From contig CAMYOD010000015.1 of assembly GCA_947259975.1 (NCBI GenBank), positions 1 to 64,000 of the forward strand: 64,000 nt of DNA, in the 5' to 3' direction. This document shows, piece by piece, positions 56,225-64,000 of the stretch. Numbering within the stretch: position 1 is the stretch's first letter; every line of letters starts with the position of its first letter. Under the pieces are notes generated by a model, which saw only the letters and a program-made list of their open reading frames with translations, searched no databases and had not been told where the DNA came from. Made by a program: the position numbers and the translations under genes. This stretch comes from an uncultured Gammaproteobacteria bacterium (GTDB lineage: Bacteria; Pseudomonadota; Gammaproteobacteria; HyVt-429).

Positions 56225-56731
56225 ATGAAGGGTACTCGAATTCATATCGATATTGATTCACAGACGTTGCGGCTGTTTGATGCTGCTGGCGCGCTGGTGT
56301 TTTCGCGATCCGTCGCAACCGCACGCAACGGTGTCGGTGAAGAAATGGGCAGCGAATGTACGCCGCGGGGTACGCATATCATCCGCGCCAAGATTGGGGC
56401 CGGCATGCCGGCGAATACCGTCTTCGTGGCACGTCGCCCGACCGGCGAGATTTATTCACCGGAATTACGTCGCGCACAACCGAATCGAGACTGGATCCTG
56501 ACGCGCATTTTGTGGTTGAGCGGATGCGAGCGCAATCGAAATCGTCTCGGTGCGCGGGATACCATGCGCCGATTTATCTACATACATGGCGCACCGGACG
56601 AGGATGCGATGGGGGTTCCAAGCTCGCATGGCTGTATCAAGATGCGTAATGACGATGTAATGGATCTGTTTGATAAGGTCGCCGTCGGTACCGTGGTCGA
56701 AATCGAGGCCCCTGGCGCACAACAGAGCTAA
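56225..56731 (+). CDS. L,D-transpeptidase (YkuD domain)
   Basis: About 168 residues with a YkuD fold. The catalytic motif is IYIHGAP, then PSSHGCIKMRN with the active Cys. No signal peptide is seen in this frame, which is unusual for a cell-wall enzyme and may mean the start is elsewhere or export is by another route. ATG 56225 follows a GGACAGG stretch. Confidence 0.85.
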   Translation: MKGTRIHIDIDSQTLRLFDAAGALVFSRSVATARNGVGEEMGSECTPRGTHIIRAKIGAGMPANTVFVARRPTGEIYSPELRRAQPNRDWILTRILWLSGCERNRNRLGARDTMRRFIYIHGAPDEDAMGVPSSHGCIKMRNDDVMDLFDKVAVGTVVEIEAPGAQQS

Positions 56732-56736
56732 CGGAT

Positions 56737-57756
56737 ATGTCGCTCGGACCCCTGATGATCGATCTCGAAGGCCTGTCGTTGACGGCAGAGGAGCGCGAGC
56801 GCCTGCAATCGCCTTTGATCGGCGGCGTGATCCTGTTCGACCGAAACTATGAATCGAAGGAACAGGTAGCAGAACTGGTTGCCGCCATACATGGTGTGCG
56901 CCGGCCGCGTCTTCTGGTTGCGGTGGATCACGAAGGTGGCCGCGTACAGCGATTCAGGACAGATTTCACCGAGCTGCCTGCGGTGGCGCGTCTGGGCGCG
57001 ATCTATGACGAAAACCACAAGCGCGCGAAGCGTCTGGCGGAACTGAGCGGCTGGCTGATGGCAACCGAGCTGCGCAGCGTCGACGTGGATTTCAGTTTCG
57101 GTCCGGTCCTGGATCTGGATTGCGGCGTCAGCGAAGTCATCGGCGACCGCGCATTTCATTCAGATCCCGAGGTCGTGGCCGATCTGGCGCATGCGTATAG
57201 CACGGGTATGTCGCGCGCGGGTATGGCCGCCATCGGCAAGCATTTTCCCGGCCATGGCAGCGTCGCCGCGGACTCGCATATCGCAATGCCGGTCGACGAG
57301 CGGGAGTTCGAAGACATTCGCCAAACCGACATGGTGCCGTTCGAGCGCCTGGTGCATTACGGCATTGCCGGCATCATGCCCGCCCACGTGGTGTATTCGC
57401 GGGTTGATCCAATGCCCGCGGGGTTTTCGCGCTTCTGGTTGCAGGAGGTGCTGCGCGAGCGTTTGGGGTTTCAGGGCGCGATATTCAGTGATGACATCTC
57501 CATGGCGGGCGCCGGCATAGTGGGTGATCTGGTGGAGCGGGCGGCGGTCGCGCTCAACGCGGGCTGTGACATGGTTCTGGTCTGCAATGATCCGGCCGGT
57601 GTCGTGCGTCTGCTCGATGAACTCAAGTCGGGCAGTGACCCGGCATCTCTGGCGCGCTTCATGCGCCTGCATGGCCGGCAGCGACGCCACGTGGCGGAAC
57701 TGGCCGAGGACGCGTCGTGGCGCGAGGCGGTCACGGCGGTGCGTAACTACGCCTGA
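56737..57756 (+). CDS. nagZ: Beta-N-acetylglucosaminidase NagZ
   Basis: A 339-residue GH3 enzyme of peptidoglycan recycling. It has VAVDHEGGRVQRF, KHFPGHGSVAADSH with the catalytic His, and the nucleophile Asp in FSDDISM. It is cytoplasmic, 5 bp after the transpeptidase gene. Confidence 0.95.
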   Translation: MSLGPLMIDLEGLSLTAEERERLQSPLIGGVILFDRNYESKEQVAELVAAIHGVRRPRLLVAVDHEGGRVQRFRTDFTELPAVARLGAIYDENHKRAKRLAELSGWLMATELRSVDVDFSFGPVLDLDCGVSEVIGDRAFHSDPEVVADLAHAYSTGMSRAGMAAIGKHFPGHGSVAADSHIAMPVDEREFEDIRQTDMVPFERLVHYGIAGIMPAHVVYSRVDPMPAGFSRFWLQEVLRERLGFQGAIFSDDISMAGAGIVGDLVERAAVALNAGCDMVLVCNDPAGVVRLLDELKSGSDPASLARFMRLHGRQRRHVAELAEDASWREAVTAVRNYA

Positions 57757-57772
57757 TGGGTTGTCAGGTTTC

Positions 57773-58798
57773 CTATTCGCCCAGGTGGCTGTGACTCGCG
57801 TTCGCGTAGAACTGCTTATGATCCTTCATGCGCAGGAACCAATACAGACCCGGCAGGGTACTGATCAAGAGCACGGGTATATAAAATAACGCCACCGCGC
57901 CCGCATCTGCCTGCGACATGCCGATCGCGGGGAAGAGGCTGACCACCGCCGCCTCACGCACGCCCAGGCCGCCAATCGTTATAGGCAGGGACGCAATCGC
58001 GAATATCACCGGCACGATCACTAGATACCCGGGCAGTAGCGCGTCTGCACCGATACCTGCGCCGAGACAGAAGTAGACGCCCGCGGCAAATGCCTGCGCC
58101 ACCACACTCAACAGCAGAATCTTTATCACCAGCCATGGCTTGCGGATATAGGTATGGGTTGCCTCGGCGATATGCAGCAGTGGGCCAATGATGCGGTTGT
58201 GTTCCCAGCGTTCGAACCAGCGGTGAATCGGCCGATACGTCAGCCGGCTGCCGAGCGTAAACAAGCCCAGTAACGCGGAAAGAAAAACCCACGGCAGAAT
58301 ATCCGCGAGGATCCGCAGCGATTCTGAATCCCGCGCCAGAAACGGCACGATGGTCGTGGCCAGGGTGATCATTGCAACGAGGCCGAGTAAACGCTCTGTT
58401 ACCACCGGCGAGACGGCAATCGCCGGCCCATGTTGACGGCGATAGATGTAATACATGCGAAAAATATCGCCGCCGGTGGAGGTCGGCAGCAGATTGTTGA
58501 AGAAACTACCGATAAAGTATTGCGGCAACAATTGTCGCGGGCGGTAACCCAGCTGGTGGTCACGCAACAGTAACCACCAGCGTAAATTGAGTATCGAAAT
58601 GGCAATGATCTGACCGACAAGTGCCGCCGGAAATGCCCACCATTGCATGTTCGCCGCGGCCGCGCGCAGGTCGCCAAAGTCCAGCTTGTAGAGCACCAGA
58701 CCAAGCAGACCGGCGCTGAGCACGATCTTCAGCGCGGCCTTGACGAGGCCGCGCCGCGCACCTTGGGTCGGGCCGGTGGGGTTCGCTGAATCGGTCAT
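57773..58798 (-). CDS. UPF0104/LPG-synthase-TM-like flippase family protein
   Basis: A 341-residue protein with about eight membrane helices. The GSFFNNLLPTSTGGDIFRMYY segment and a late ITIGGLGVREAAVVSLF are typical of the lysylphosphatidylglycerol synthase TM family. The role is unknown, probably lipid transport or remodelling. It is convergent with nagZ. Confidence 0.85.
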   Translation of the reverse strand: MTDSANPTGPTQGARRGLVKAALKIVLSAGLLGLVLYKLDFGDLRAAAANMQWWAFPAALVGQIIAISILNLRWWLLLRDHQLGYRPRQLLPQYFIGSFFNNLLPTSTGGDIFRMYYIYRRQHGPAIAVSPVVTERLLGLVAMITLATTIVPFLARDSESLRILADILPWVFLSALLGLFTLGSRLTYRPIHRWFERWEHNRIIGPLLHIAEATHTYIRKPWLVIKILLLSVVAQAFAAGVYFCLGAGIGADALLPGYLVIVPVIFAIASLPITIGGLGVREAAVVSLFPAIGMSQADAGAVALFYIPVLLISTLPGLYWFLRMKDHKQFYANASHSHLGE

Positions 58799-58831
58799 GC
58801 CGGATGCGAGCCCAACGGCGGGCCAAGTAGA

Positions 58832-59392
58832 TCAGGCGCGTTCGACATACTGACCGGTATCGGTGTTGACCTTGATCTTGTCGCCTTGGCTCACGAACGT
58901 GGGCACCGTTACGGTGATGCCGGTCTCCAGGCGCGCCGGTTTGCCGGAACCGGACGCGGTCTGGCCCTTGATCGCCGGCTCCGTATCGACCACCTCCAGC
59001 GTGACGTTGGCTGGAAGCTCGAGCCCGATGGGTCGATCGTTGTGGAAGTTCACCTGCACCTCGGTATTCGGGATCAGGTAACCGGCCTGTTCCGCCAGGT
59101 CCTCCACCGGGATGGTGGTTTGTTCGTAACTCGTGGTGTCCATAAAGACATGGCCGTCGCTGTCCAGATACAGGTATTGCATGGTACGCGGTTCGACGTG
59201 GGCCTTCTCGATCTTGTCATCGGAACGAAAGCGCTCATTGAGCTTGGTGCCGGCGCTGATATCCTTCATTTCAACCTGCATGAAGGCGCCGCCTTTGCCG
59301 GGTTTTACGTGCTGGGTCTTGGCGACGCGCCAGAGCTTGCCTTGATACTCAAGCAGGTTGCCGACCTTGATTTCGAAAGCGGAAATCTTCAT
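58832..59392 (-). CDS. efp: Elongation factor P
   Basis: A 186-residue factor with three beta-barrel domains that rescues ribosomes at polyproline. The modification-loop lysine is K33 in VKPGKGGAF. This loop fits the EpmA-type (beta-lysylation) enzymes, but neither modifying gene is in the window. Confidence 0.96.
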   Translation of the reverse strand: MKISAFEIKVGNLLEYQGKLWRVAKTQHVKPGKGGAFMQVEMKDISAGTKLNERFRSDDKIEKAHVEPRTMQYLYLDSDGHVFMDTTSYEQTTIPVEDLAEQAGYLIPNTEVQVNFHNDRPIGLELPANVTLEVVDTEPAIKGQTASGSGKPARLETGITVTVPTFVSQGDKIKVNTDTGQYVERA

Positions 59393-59627
59393 TCAATTTG
59401 GCTCCGGAGTCCGATGGCGTAAGATCGCGCATTCTATGGACAAGCCCGATGGGCGGCAATACGCGGTGGCGGCGAGGCGCACAGGGCCCGGCCGGACCGG
59501 TAGGCGCGGCGGGATCCGGCGTCGGCCATGCCACGCGTTGGCGCGCTGCCGCGGCCATTCAGTCTCACAGCTAATCTATAAAAAACGTTAAAAGACAGTG
59601 TGATATAGGATATAGTTAAACAAAGTT

Positions 59628-60314
59628 ATGAGTACAAAATTGGCTTCCCAGATGATTCCGGTGGCACCCGCCGCCGCCAGCTTCGATCCCGATTGTGGCC
59701 GCTGTCCACGTCTGGTGGACCACCTCGATGCCGTGCGCACGGCCTATCCCGCGTACCATGCCCGGCCCGTGCCGCCCTTCGGCGACGCAAATGCACGCCT
59801 GCTGATTGTCGGACTGGCGCCCGGCATGCATGGTGCCAATGCGACCGGCCGGCCCTTTACCGGCGACTTCGCCGGGATTCTCCTGTATCGGACGCTGCAC
59901 CGATTCGGCTTCGCCAGCGCCCCCGAAGCCCGCGGGCCGGATGACGGATTGGTGTTGACGGGCTGCCGCATCACCAATGCGGTGAAATGTTTGCCGCCGG
60001 AGAACAAGCCCATCGGCGAGGAGGTGACACGCTGCAATGACTTTCTGCGGGCGGAACTGTCCGCGTTGGCCGCCGATAGCATCATCCTGGCGCTCGGCGG
60101 CATTGCACATCGGGCGGTGCTCAAGGCGCAAGGGTTGCGACAGAACCGCTTCGGCTTCGCGCATGGCGCGGTCCATGAATTGCCCGGCGGCCTGTGCCTG
60201 GTGGACAGCTATCACTGCAGTCGTTACAACACGCAAACGCGACGGTTGACCGAGGACATGTTCGAAGATGTATTTCGCCGCATCGTCGACTTGCTCGGGT
60301 ACCCGCCGGCCTGA
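59628..60314 (+). CDS. Uracil-DNA glycosylase family 5 (UDGb)
   Basis: A 228-residue repair enzyme. Motif 1 is GLAPGMHGANATGRPFTGD and motif 2 is DSYHCSRYNTQT. The cysteines in CGRCPRL, TNAVKCLPP and the late YHCSRYN fit a 4Fe-4S cluster. It removes uracil and other deaminated bases from DNA. It lies just before uvrC, 6 bp away, so it may be cotranscribed with it. Confidence 0.88.
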   Translation: MSTKLASQMIPVAPAAASFDPDCGRCPRLVDHLDAVRTAYPAYHARPVPPFGDANARLLIVGLAPGMHGANATGRPFTGDFAGILLYRTLHRFGFASAPEARGPDDGLVLTGCRITNAVKCLPPENKPIGEEVTRCNDFLRAELSALAADSIILALGGIAHRAVLKAQGLRQNRFGFAHGAVHELPGGLCLVDSYHCSRYNTQTRRLTEDMFEDVFRRIVDLLGYPPA

Positions 60315-60320
60315 GATTTC

Positions 60321-62135
60321 ATGGTCGCTGATTTCGACGCCAGGGCCTTTCTGCGCGGCGTGTCCAATGCGTCCGGCGTCTATCGTATGCTCGATGCGAA
60401 TGAGGATGTTCTGTATGTGGGCAAGGCGCGCGAGCTTAAGAAGCGTCTCGCCAGCTACTTCCGGTCAAGCGGTCTAACGCCAAAAACCCAGGCCATGATG
60501 GCGCAGGTCCATGATATCGATGTCACCGTAACCCATACCGAAAGTGAAGCGCTGCTGCTGGAAAATAATCTTATCAAGCAGCTGCGTCCACGCTATAACG
60601 TTCTTTTGCGGGATGATAAGAGTTATCCCTATATCTACCTTGCCCTGGACCATTCTTTTCCGCGCCTGGGCTTCTATCGCGGGGCGCGCACCGGTGCGGG
60701 ACGTTATTTCGGCCCCTACCCAAGTGCCGGCGCGGTACGCGAGAGCCTTTCGTTATTACAAAAGGTCTTTCCGGTTCGCCAGTGCGAAGACAGCTTCTAT
60801 CGAAATCGTTCACGGCCCTGTCTGCAATACCAGATTCAACGCTGCTCCGCGCCCTGTGTCGGCTACATTTCAGCCGCCGCCTACGCCGAGGATGTGGCAC
60901 AGGCGGTGTTGTTTCTCGAAGGTAAGAGCCAGGCGCTCACGGATGCTCTGATGCAGGGGATGGATGCGGCGGCGAAGCGAAAGGAATATGAGCGTGCCGC
61001 GGTCTATCGTGATCGGATTGCCGCGCTGCAGCGCGTCCAGGAGCGTCAATTCGTGGATGTTGCGGCCGGCGATGTGGATGTGGTCGCGGTAGTCGCTCGC
61101 GACGGGCGCGCCTGCGTCTATCTGAATATCATCCGCGGCGGCCGGCATCTGGGTGGTAAGGCGTTTTTCCCGACCCTGGCATTGGACGAGTCGCCGGCCC
61201 AGGTGCTGGAGGCATTTCTGACACAGCATTACCTGCAAAGCAGTGTGCCTGCCGAGATTCTGGTAAATCATGCCTTGTGTGAGCCGGATCTTCTGATCGA
61301 CGCATTCTCGAACCAGGCGGGTGCGCGAATTCGTATATCTTCGCGACCGCGCGGTACACGCGCGCGCTGGATCAAGATGGCGGAGGTAAACGCGCAGGAT
61401 GCTCTGCAGCGCCAGCTCGCGGCGAACGTGAACATGCGACGACGCTTGCAGCTGCTGCAGGACACCTTGGGACTCGGATCAGTCCCTGAGCGCATCGAAT
61501 GTATCGATGTCAGCCACACGATGGGCGAGGCTACGGTGGCATCGTGTGTCGTCTTCGACGGCAATGGTGCCGTTAAATCGGATTATCGACGTTACAATAT
61601 TACCGGTGTCACGGCGGGCGATGATTATGCGGCCATGGCGCAGACAATGAGCCGGCGCTACAAGCGACTCAAGAAGGGCGAGGGCAAGTTTCCCGACCTG
61701 CTCTTAATCGACGGCGGCAAGGGCCAGCTTGCGGCTGCAGAGTCCGAGCTCATGGAGCTTCAGGTTGACGGTGTGCTTGTGGTCGGTGTCGCCAAAGGCA
61801 AACAGCGAAAACCGGGCTTGGAGCAGCTGTTCTTGTCCGGTCATGCGCAGCCGATTATACTCAGCGCGGATTCGGCAGCGTTGCATCTCATTCAGCAGAT
61901 ACGGGACGAGGCGCATCGTTTTGCGATTACCGGCCATCGTCAGCGCCGTGGAAAGGCGCGCACAACGTCGACTCTCGAACAGATTCCCGGTATTGGTGCC
62001 AAGCGACGCCAGGCGCTGCTGAAACATCTCGGCGGTATGCAGGAAGTCGCGCGCGCGGGTATCGACGATTTGGCGCGCGTACCCGGTATTAGTCTCGATC
62101 TTGCGCGCCGTATCTACGAGCAATTTCACAACTAG
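60321..62135 (+). CDS. uvrC: UvrABC excinuclease subunit C
   Basis: A 604-residue nuclease. The N-terminal GIY-YIG domain is GVYRMLDANEDVLYVGKARE, then a UVR motif (AAKRKEYERAAVYRDRI), an RNase H-like domain (ECIDVSHTMGEATVAS) and a C-terminal helix-hairpin-helix pair. It makes both incisions in nucleotide excision repair. Confidence 0.96.
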   Translation: MVADFDARAFLRGVSNASGVYRMLDANEDVLYVGKARELKKRLASYFRSSGLTPKTQAMMAQVHDIDVTVTHTESEALLLENNLIKQLRPRYNVLLRDDKSYPYIYLALDHSFPRLGFYRGARTGAGRYFGPYPSAGAVRESLSLLQKVFPVRQCEDSFYRNRSRPCLQYQIQRCSAPCVGYISAAAYAEDVAQAVLFLEGKSQALTDALMQGMDAAAKRKEYERAAVYRDRIAALQRVQERQFVDVAAGDVDVVAVVARDGRACVYLNIIRGGRHLGGKAFFPTLALDESPAQVLEAFLTQHYLQSSVPAEILVNHALCEPDLLIDAFSNQAGARIRISSRPRGTRARWIKMAEVNAQDALQRQLAANVNMRRRLQLLQDTLGLGSVPERIECIDVSHTMGEATVASCVVFDGNGAVKSDYRRYNITGVTAGDDYAAMAQTMSRRYKRLKKGEGKFPDLLLIDGGKGQLAAAESELMELQVDGVLVVGVAKGKQRKPGLEQLFLSGHAQPIILSADSAALHLIQQIRDEAHRFAITGHRQRRGKARTTSTLEQIPGIGAKRRQALLKHLGGMQEVARAGIDDLARVPGISLDLARRIYEQFHN

Positions 62136-62147
62136 CGAAAAATAGAC

Positions 62148-62741
62148 GTGCCCTTAAACGCACCCAACATTCTTACGTTATTACGTATTGTCCTCATTCC
62201 CGTCTTCGTGGTGGCGTATTATCTGCCGTTGTCCTGGACGCATATCTTGACCACGGCAATTTTTGTGTTGGCGGCGGTGACGGATTGGCTCGACGGTTAT
62301 CTGGCACGTCGCTTGAATCAGCATTCGGATTTCGGCGCTTTCCTCGATCCGGTGGCTGATAAGTTGATGGTGACGACGGCCCTGGTTCTTCTGGTGGCGG
62401 ACGAGCGTGTACATGAGCTGGCTATCGATCTCCGCCTCGATACCGTTGTGGTGGCGATCATTGTCGGTCGCGAACTGGTGATCTCGGCGCTGCGCGAATG
62501 GATGGCAGAGCTGGGTGAGCGGGCGCGCGTCGCGGTGTCCCATTTCGGGAAATTCAAGACCATTGGCCAGATGGTGGCCCTGGCGCTCATGCTGTATCGG
62601 GAACCGCTGTTCGGGGTTTCCATGTTTCGCGTCGGCGAAATACTCCTGTATATTGCCGCCGCGCTGACGCTGTGGTCGATGTTTGTCTATCTGCGCGCGG
62701 CATGGCCGCAGTTGCTGAATTCGGATACAGGCGAGAGTTAG
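62148..62741 (+). CDS. pgsA: Phosphatidylglycerophosphate synthase
   Basis: A 197-residue membrane CDP-alcohol transferase with the DWLDGYLARRLNQHSDFGAFLD motif region (D-G-x2-A-R-x8-G-x3-D-x3-D). It starts at GTG. It follows uvrC and precedes tRNA genes, the standard gammaproteobacterial order. Confidence 0.95.
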   Translation: MPLNAPNILTLLRIVLIPVFVVAYYLPLSWTHILTTAIFVLAAVTDWLDGYLARRLNQHSDFGAFLDPVADKLMVTTALVLLVADERVHELAIDLRLDTVVVAIIVGRELVISALREWMAELGERARVAVSHFGKFKTIGQMVALALMLYREPLFGVSMFRVGEILLYIAAALTLWSMFVYLRAAWPQLLNSDTGES

Positions 62742-62818
62742 GCGGGCGCCGCCTATGCGGGTATCTGTAACGCCGCCTTGACAGCTAAGGGCCGGTGCAT
62801 ACAATACGGCTGCTCGAT

Positions 62819-62894
<76 letters not shown>

Positions 62895-62901
62895 GATTTC
62901 G

Positions 62902-62927
62902 AGGGAAAGCCTTGCTTTCCCTTTTTT
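62902..62927 (+). terminator. Intrinsic terminator between tRNA-Gly and tRNA-Cys
   Basis: AGGGAAAGC (62902-62910) and GCTTTCCCT (62914-62922) form a 9-bp stem around CTT, followed by a T-run that continues to 62934 with a short CG break. It should stop transcripts that pass through tRNA-Gly. Confidence 0.85.
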
Positions 62928-62937
62928 CGTTTTTAGC

Positions 62938-63011
62938 GGCTGGGTGGCAGAGTGGCTATGCAGCGGCCTGCAAAGCCGTGGACGCCGGTTCGATTCCGGC
63001 CCCAGCCTCCA
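62938..63011 (+). tRNA. tRNA-Cys (GCA)
   Basis: A 74-nt tRNA with acceptor GGCTGGG/CCCAGCC, T-arm CCGGTTCGATTCCGG and encoded CCA. The loop CTGCAAA gives anticodon GCA. Confidence 0.95.
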
Positions 63012-63071
63012 TATCTGTCCCCACTGAGACCGGCCCCTGTTCGGGCAGGATCCGTTGCCGCCAGTTTGTGC

Positions 63072-63159
63072 GCCCGGGTGGCGAAATTGGTAGACGCAAG
63101 GGACTTAAAATCCCTCGGTCATTGCGACCGTGCCGGTTCGAGTCCGGCCCCGGGTACCA
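63072..63159 (+). tRNA. tRNA-Leu (UAA)
   Basis: An 88-nt class II tRNA with acceptor GCCCGGG/CCCGGGT, a long variable arm, T-arm CCGGTTCGAGTCCGG and encoded CCA. The loop CTTAAAA gives anticodon TAA at 63106-63108. Confidence 0.95.
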
Positions 63160-63200
63160 TTCATTTACCGAGCCAGGTTGGCAGGAAGACGTGCCGCAAG

Positions 63201-63758
63201 CTAGGTGATAGGAGGTTCGTCGCCCTGCGACTCGCGGCGCCGTTCAATACCGCTGTAGCCGTGTAAGATGGGTCCCAGCAGACGTTGCACGCTTTCCTCG
63301 TCACCGTCGAAAATCGCCGCGCGCATGACTTTGATCAGCTGACGAAAGTCATGCATCAGCTGGCGCGTAACGATGTGCTGGAAGTGATAGGCGATGGGCG
63401 AGTTGGCTTCGTACAGCAGGTTGAAAGCAGCACGTGGCAGGGTTGCGACGCGCACCGGGCCCACCGCCTTGACCGTCGCGGAGCGGCGTCCACGGTCAAT
63501 CAACGCGATTAGGCCGAAAATCTCGCCGGGACCCAGGTGCATAATATCGATTACACCGCGACCCGTGATCTTTTTGTGCGTGATGGCGACTTCCCCTTCG
63601 ACAAGCAGATAGAAATCGTCCGCCGGCACACCTTCCGTAATCAATTCGTGACCGTCCGGAAAATCCTTTACCACCATCGCATGGTCAAGCGCTTCCAGCT
63701 CGTCATTCGACAACTCGGCGAATTCGGGAACGGTTTGTAGTACTTCAATCAGTTCCAT
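63201..63758 (-). CDS. Cyclic-nucleotide-binding domain protein
   Basis: A 185-residue protein with one cNMP-binding fold: GHELITEGVPADDFYLLVEG, then LGPGEIFGLIALIDRGRRSATVKA, where the phosphate-binding cassette sits. The C-terminal helix is short and no HTH is seen, so it is probably not a DNA binder. It starts 3 bp after the stop of the gene at 63762, so the two are one operon. Confidence 0.85.
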   Translation of the reverse strand: MELIEVLQTVPEFAELSNDELEALDHAMVVKDFPDGHELITEGVPADDFYLLVEGEVAITHKKITGRGVIDIMHLGPGEIFGLIALIDRGRRSATVKAVGPVRVATLPRAAFNLLYEANSPIAYHFQHIVTRQLMHDFRQLIKVMRAAIFDGDEESVQRLLGPILHGYSGIERRRESQGDEPPIT

Positions 63759-63761
63759 CAG

Positions 63762-64000
63762 TCACTCCTGGTCGTTAATTCCGAGCAGCGTCTTATAGAT
63801 TCGTGTAAACAGATCGCGTGTCGACTCTGCGATCTCGCGGGACTCCGGGCTGACGCCGAGACGTTCCAGGAGTAACGTGTTGGACGAACGCATGCGTTCC
63901 GACAGTTGCAGACAGATCGCGCGTACCAGGCGGCCGCTCAAGACGGGATCTGCGGCCTCGAGTTCGGCCAGGGCGCCGGGTGTCAGGGCGAGCAGGTCCG
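63762..64000 (-). CDS. Second cyclic-nucleotide-binding-like protein (N-terminal part outside window)
   Basis: The last 79 residues of a protein that enters from the right. They include DPVLSGRLVRAICLQLSERM and a stop at 63762. The RLxRAIxxQLSERMR helix is typical of the segment after a cNMP-binding domain. It is directly upstream of the cyclic-nucleotide-binding gene. Confidence 0.6.
   Translation of the reverse strand, partial: DLLALTPGALAELEAADPVLSGRLVRAICLQLSERMRSSNTLLLERLGVSPESREIAESTRDLFTRIYKTLLGINDQE

Overview
The window comes from a GC-rich, sulfur-oxidising gammaproteobacterium, probably from the Chromatiales/Ectothiorhodospira-like lineages. The diagnostic block is a complete reverse dissimilatory sulfite reductase locus on the minus strand in the order dsrA-B-E-F-H-C-M-K-L-J-O-P-N-R (32.1 to 19.2 kb). 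DsrEFH, DsrL, DsrN and DsrR together mark the oxidative version of the pathway. The 42.7-63 kb part (prfB-lysS, lolCD, comEC-exbBD-msbA-lpxK-kdsB, nagZ, efp, uvrC-pgsA-tRNA-Gly-Cys-Leu) is a typical gammaproteobacterial housekeeping backbone.

Layout. (1) 1-15.0 kb is a surface-polysaccharide locus: glycosyltransferases, a polymerase-like membrane protein, an SGNH hydrolase, two NodU/CmcH-type carbamoyltransferases bracketing an FkbM methyltransferase, SxtJ-like and DUF5989 small membrane proteins and a YdcF-like protein, then a WecA-type initiating transferase. A tRNA-Ser(UGA) and a second glycosyltransferase/FkbM pair follow. (2) 15.3-16.8 kb is cysG, which makes the sirohaem needed by DsrAB. 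(3) 16.8-19.1 kb is a NarXL-like two-component pair in the same direction as the dsr operon and directly after it. (4) 19.2-32.1 kb is the dsr operon. (5) 32.5-36.5 kb is a divergent gene set: a TauD-type dioxygenase, a 66-aa protein, a helical acidic protein, a Cas6/Cmx6-like RNA-binding protein with no CRISPR array, a cysteine-free DsrC paralogue (RspA type) and an SseA-type sulfurtransferase. (6) 36.5-42.6 kb holds two more 2-oxoglutarate/Fe oxygenases, a TauE/SafE-type permease, a Sel1-repeat protein and several unrecognised proteins, with long hairpin repeats between genes. (7) 42.7-64 kb is housekeeping and cell-envelope functions, DNA repair, three tRNAs and two cyclic-nucleotide-binding proteins.

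How it works together. By family knowledge, persulfide sulfur passes through a rhodanese/DsrE relay to DsrC, DsrAB with DsrL oxidises it to sulfite, and the DsrMKJOP membrane complex handles DsrC thiols and electrons. CysG and DsrN make and amidate sirohaem.

The most interesting lead is region 5: a stand-alone Cas6-like protein co-directional with a cysteine-free DsrC homologue and divergent from dsrA. The dsr operon itself contains strong stem-loops after dsrA and dsrC, both exactly 23 nt after the stop codon, and another after dsrL. A role for the Cas6-like protein in processing or protecting dsr mRNA is a testable inference, not something the sequence proves. All product calls are from reading the sequence and from memory of protein families; no database search was run.
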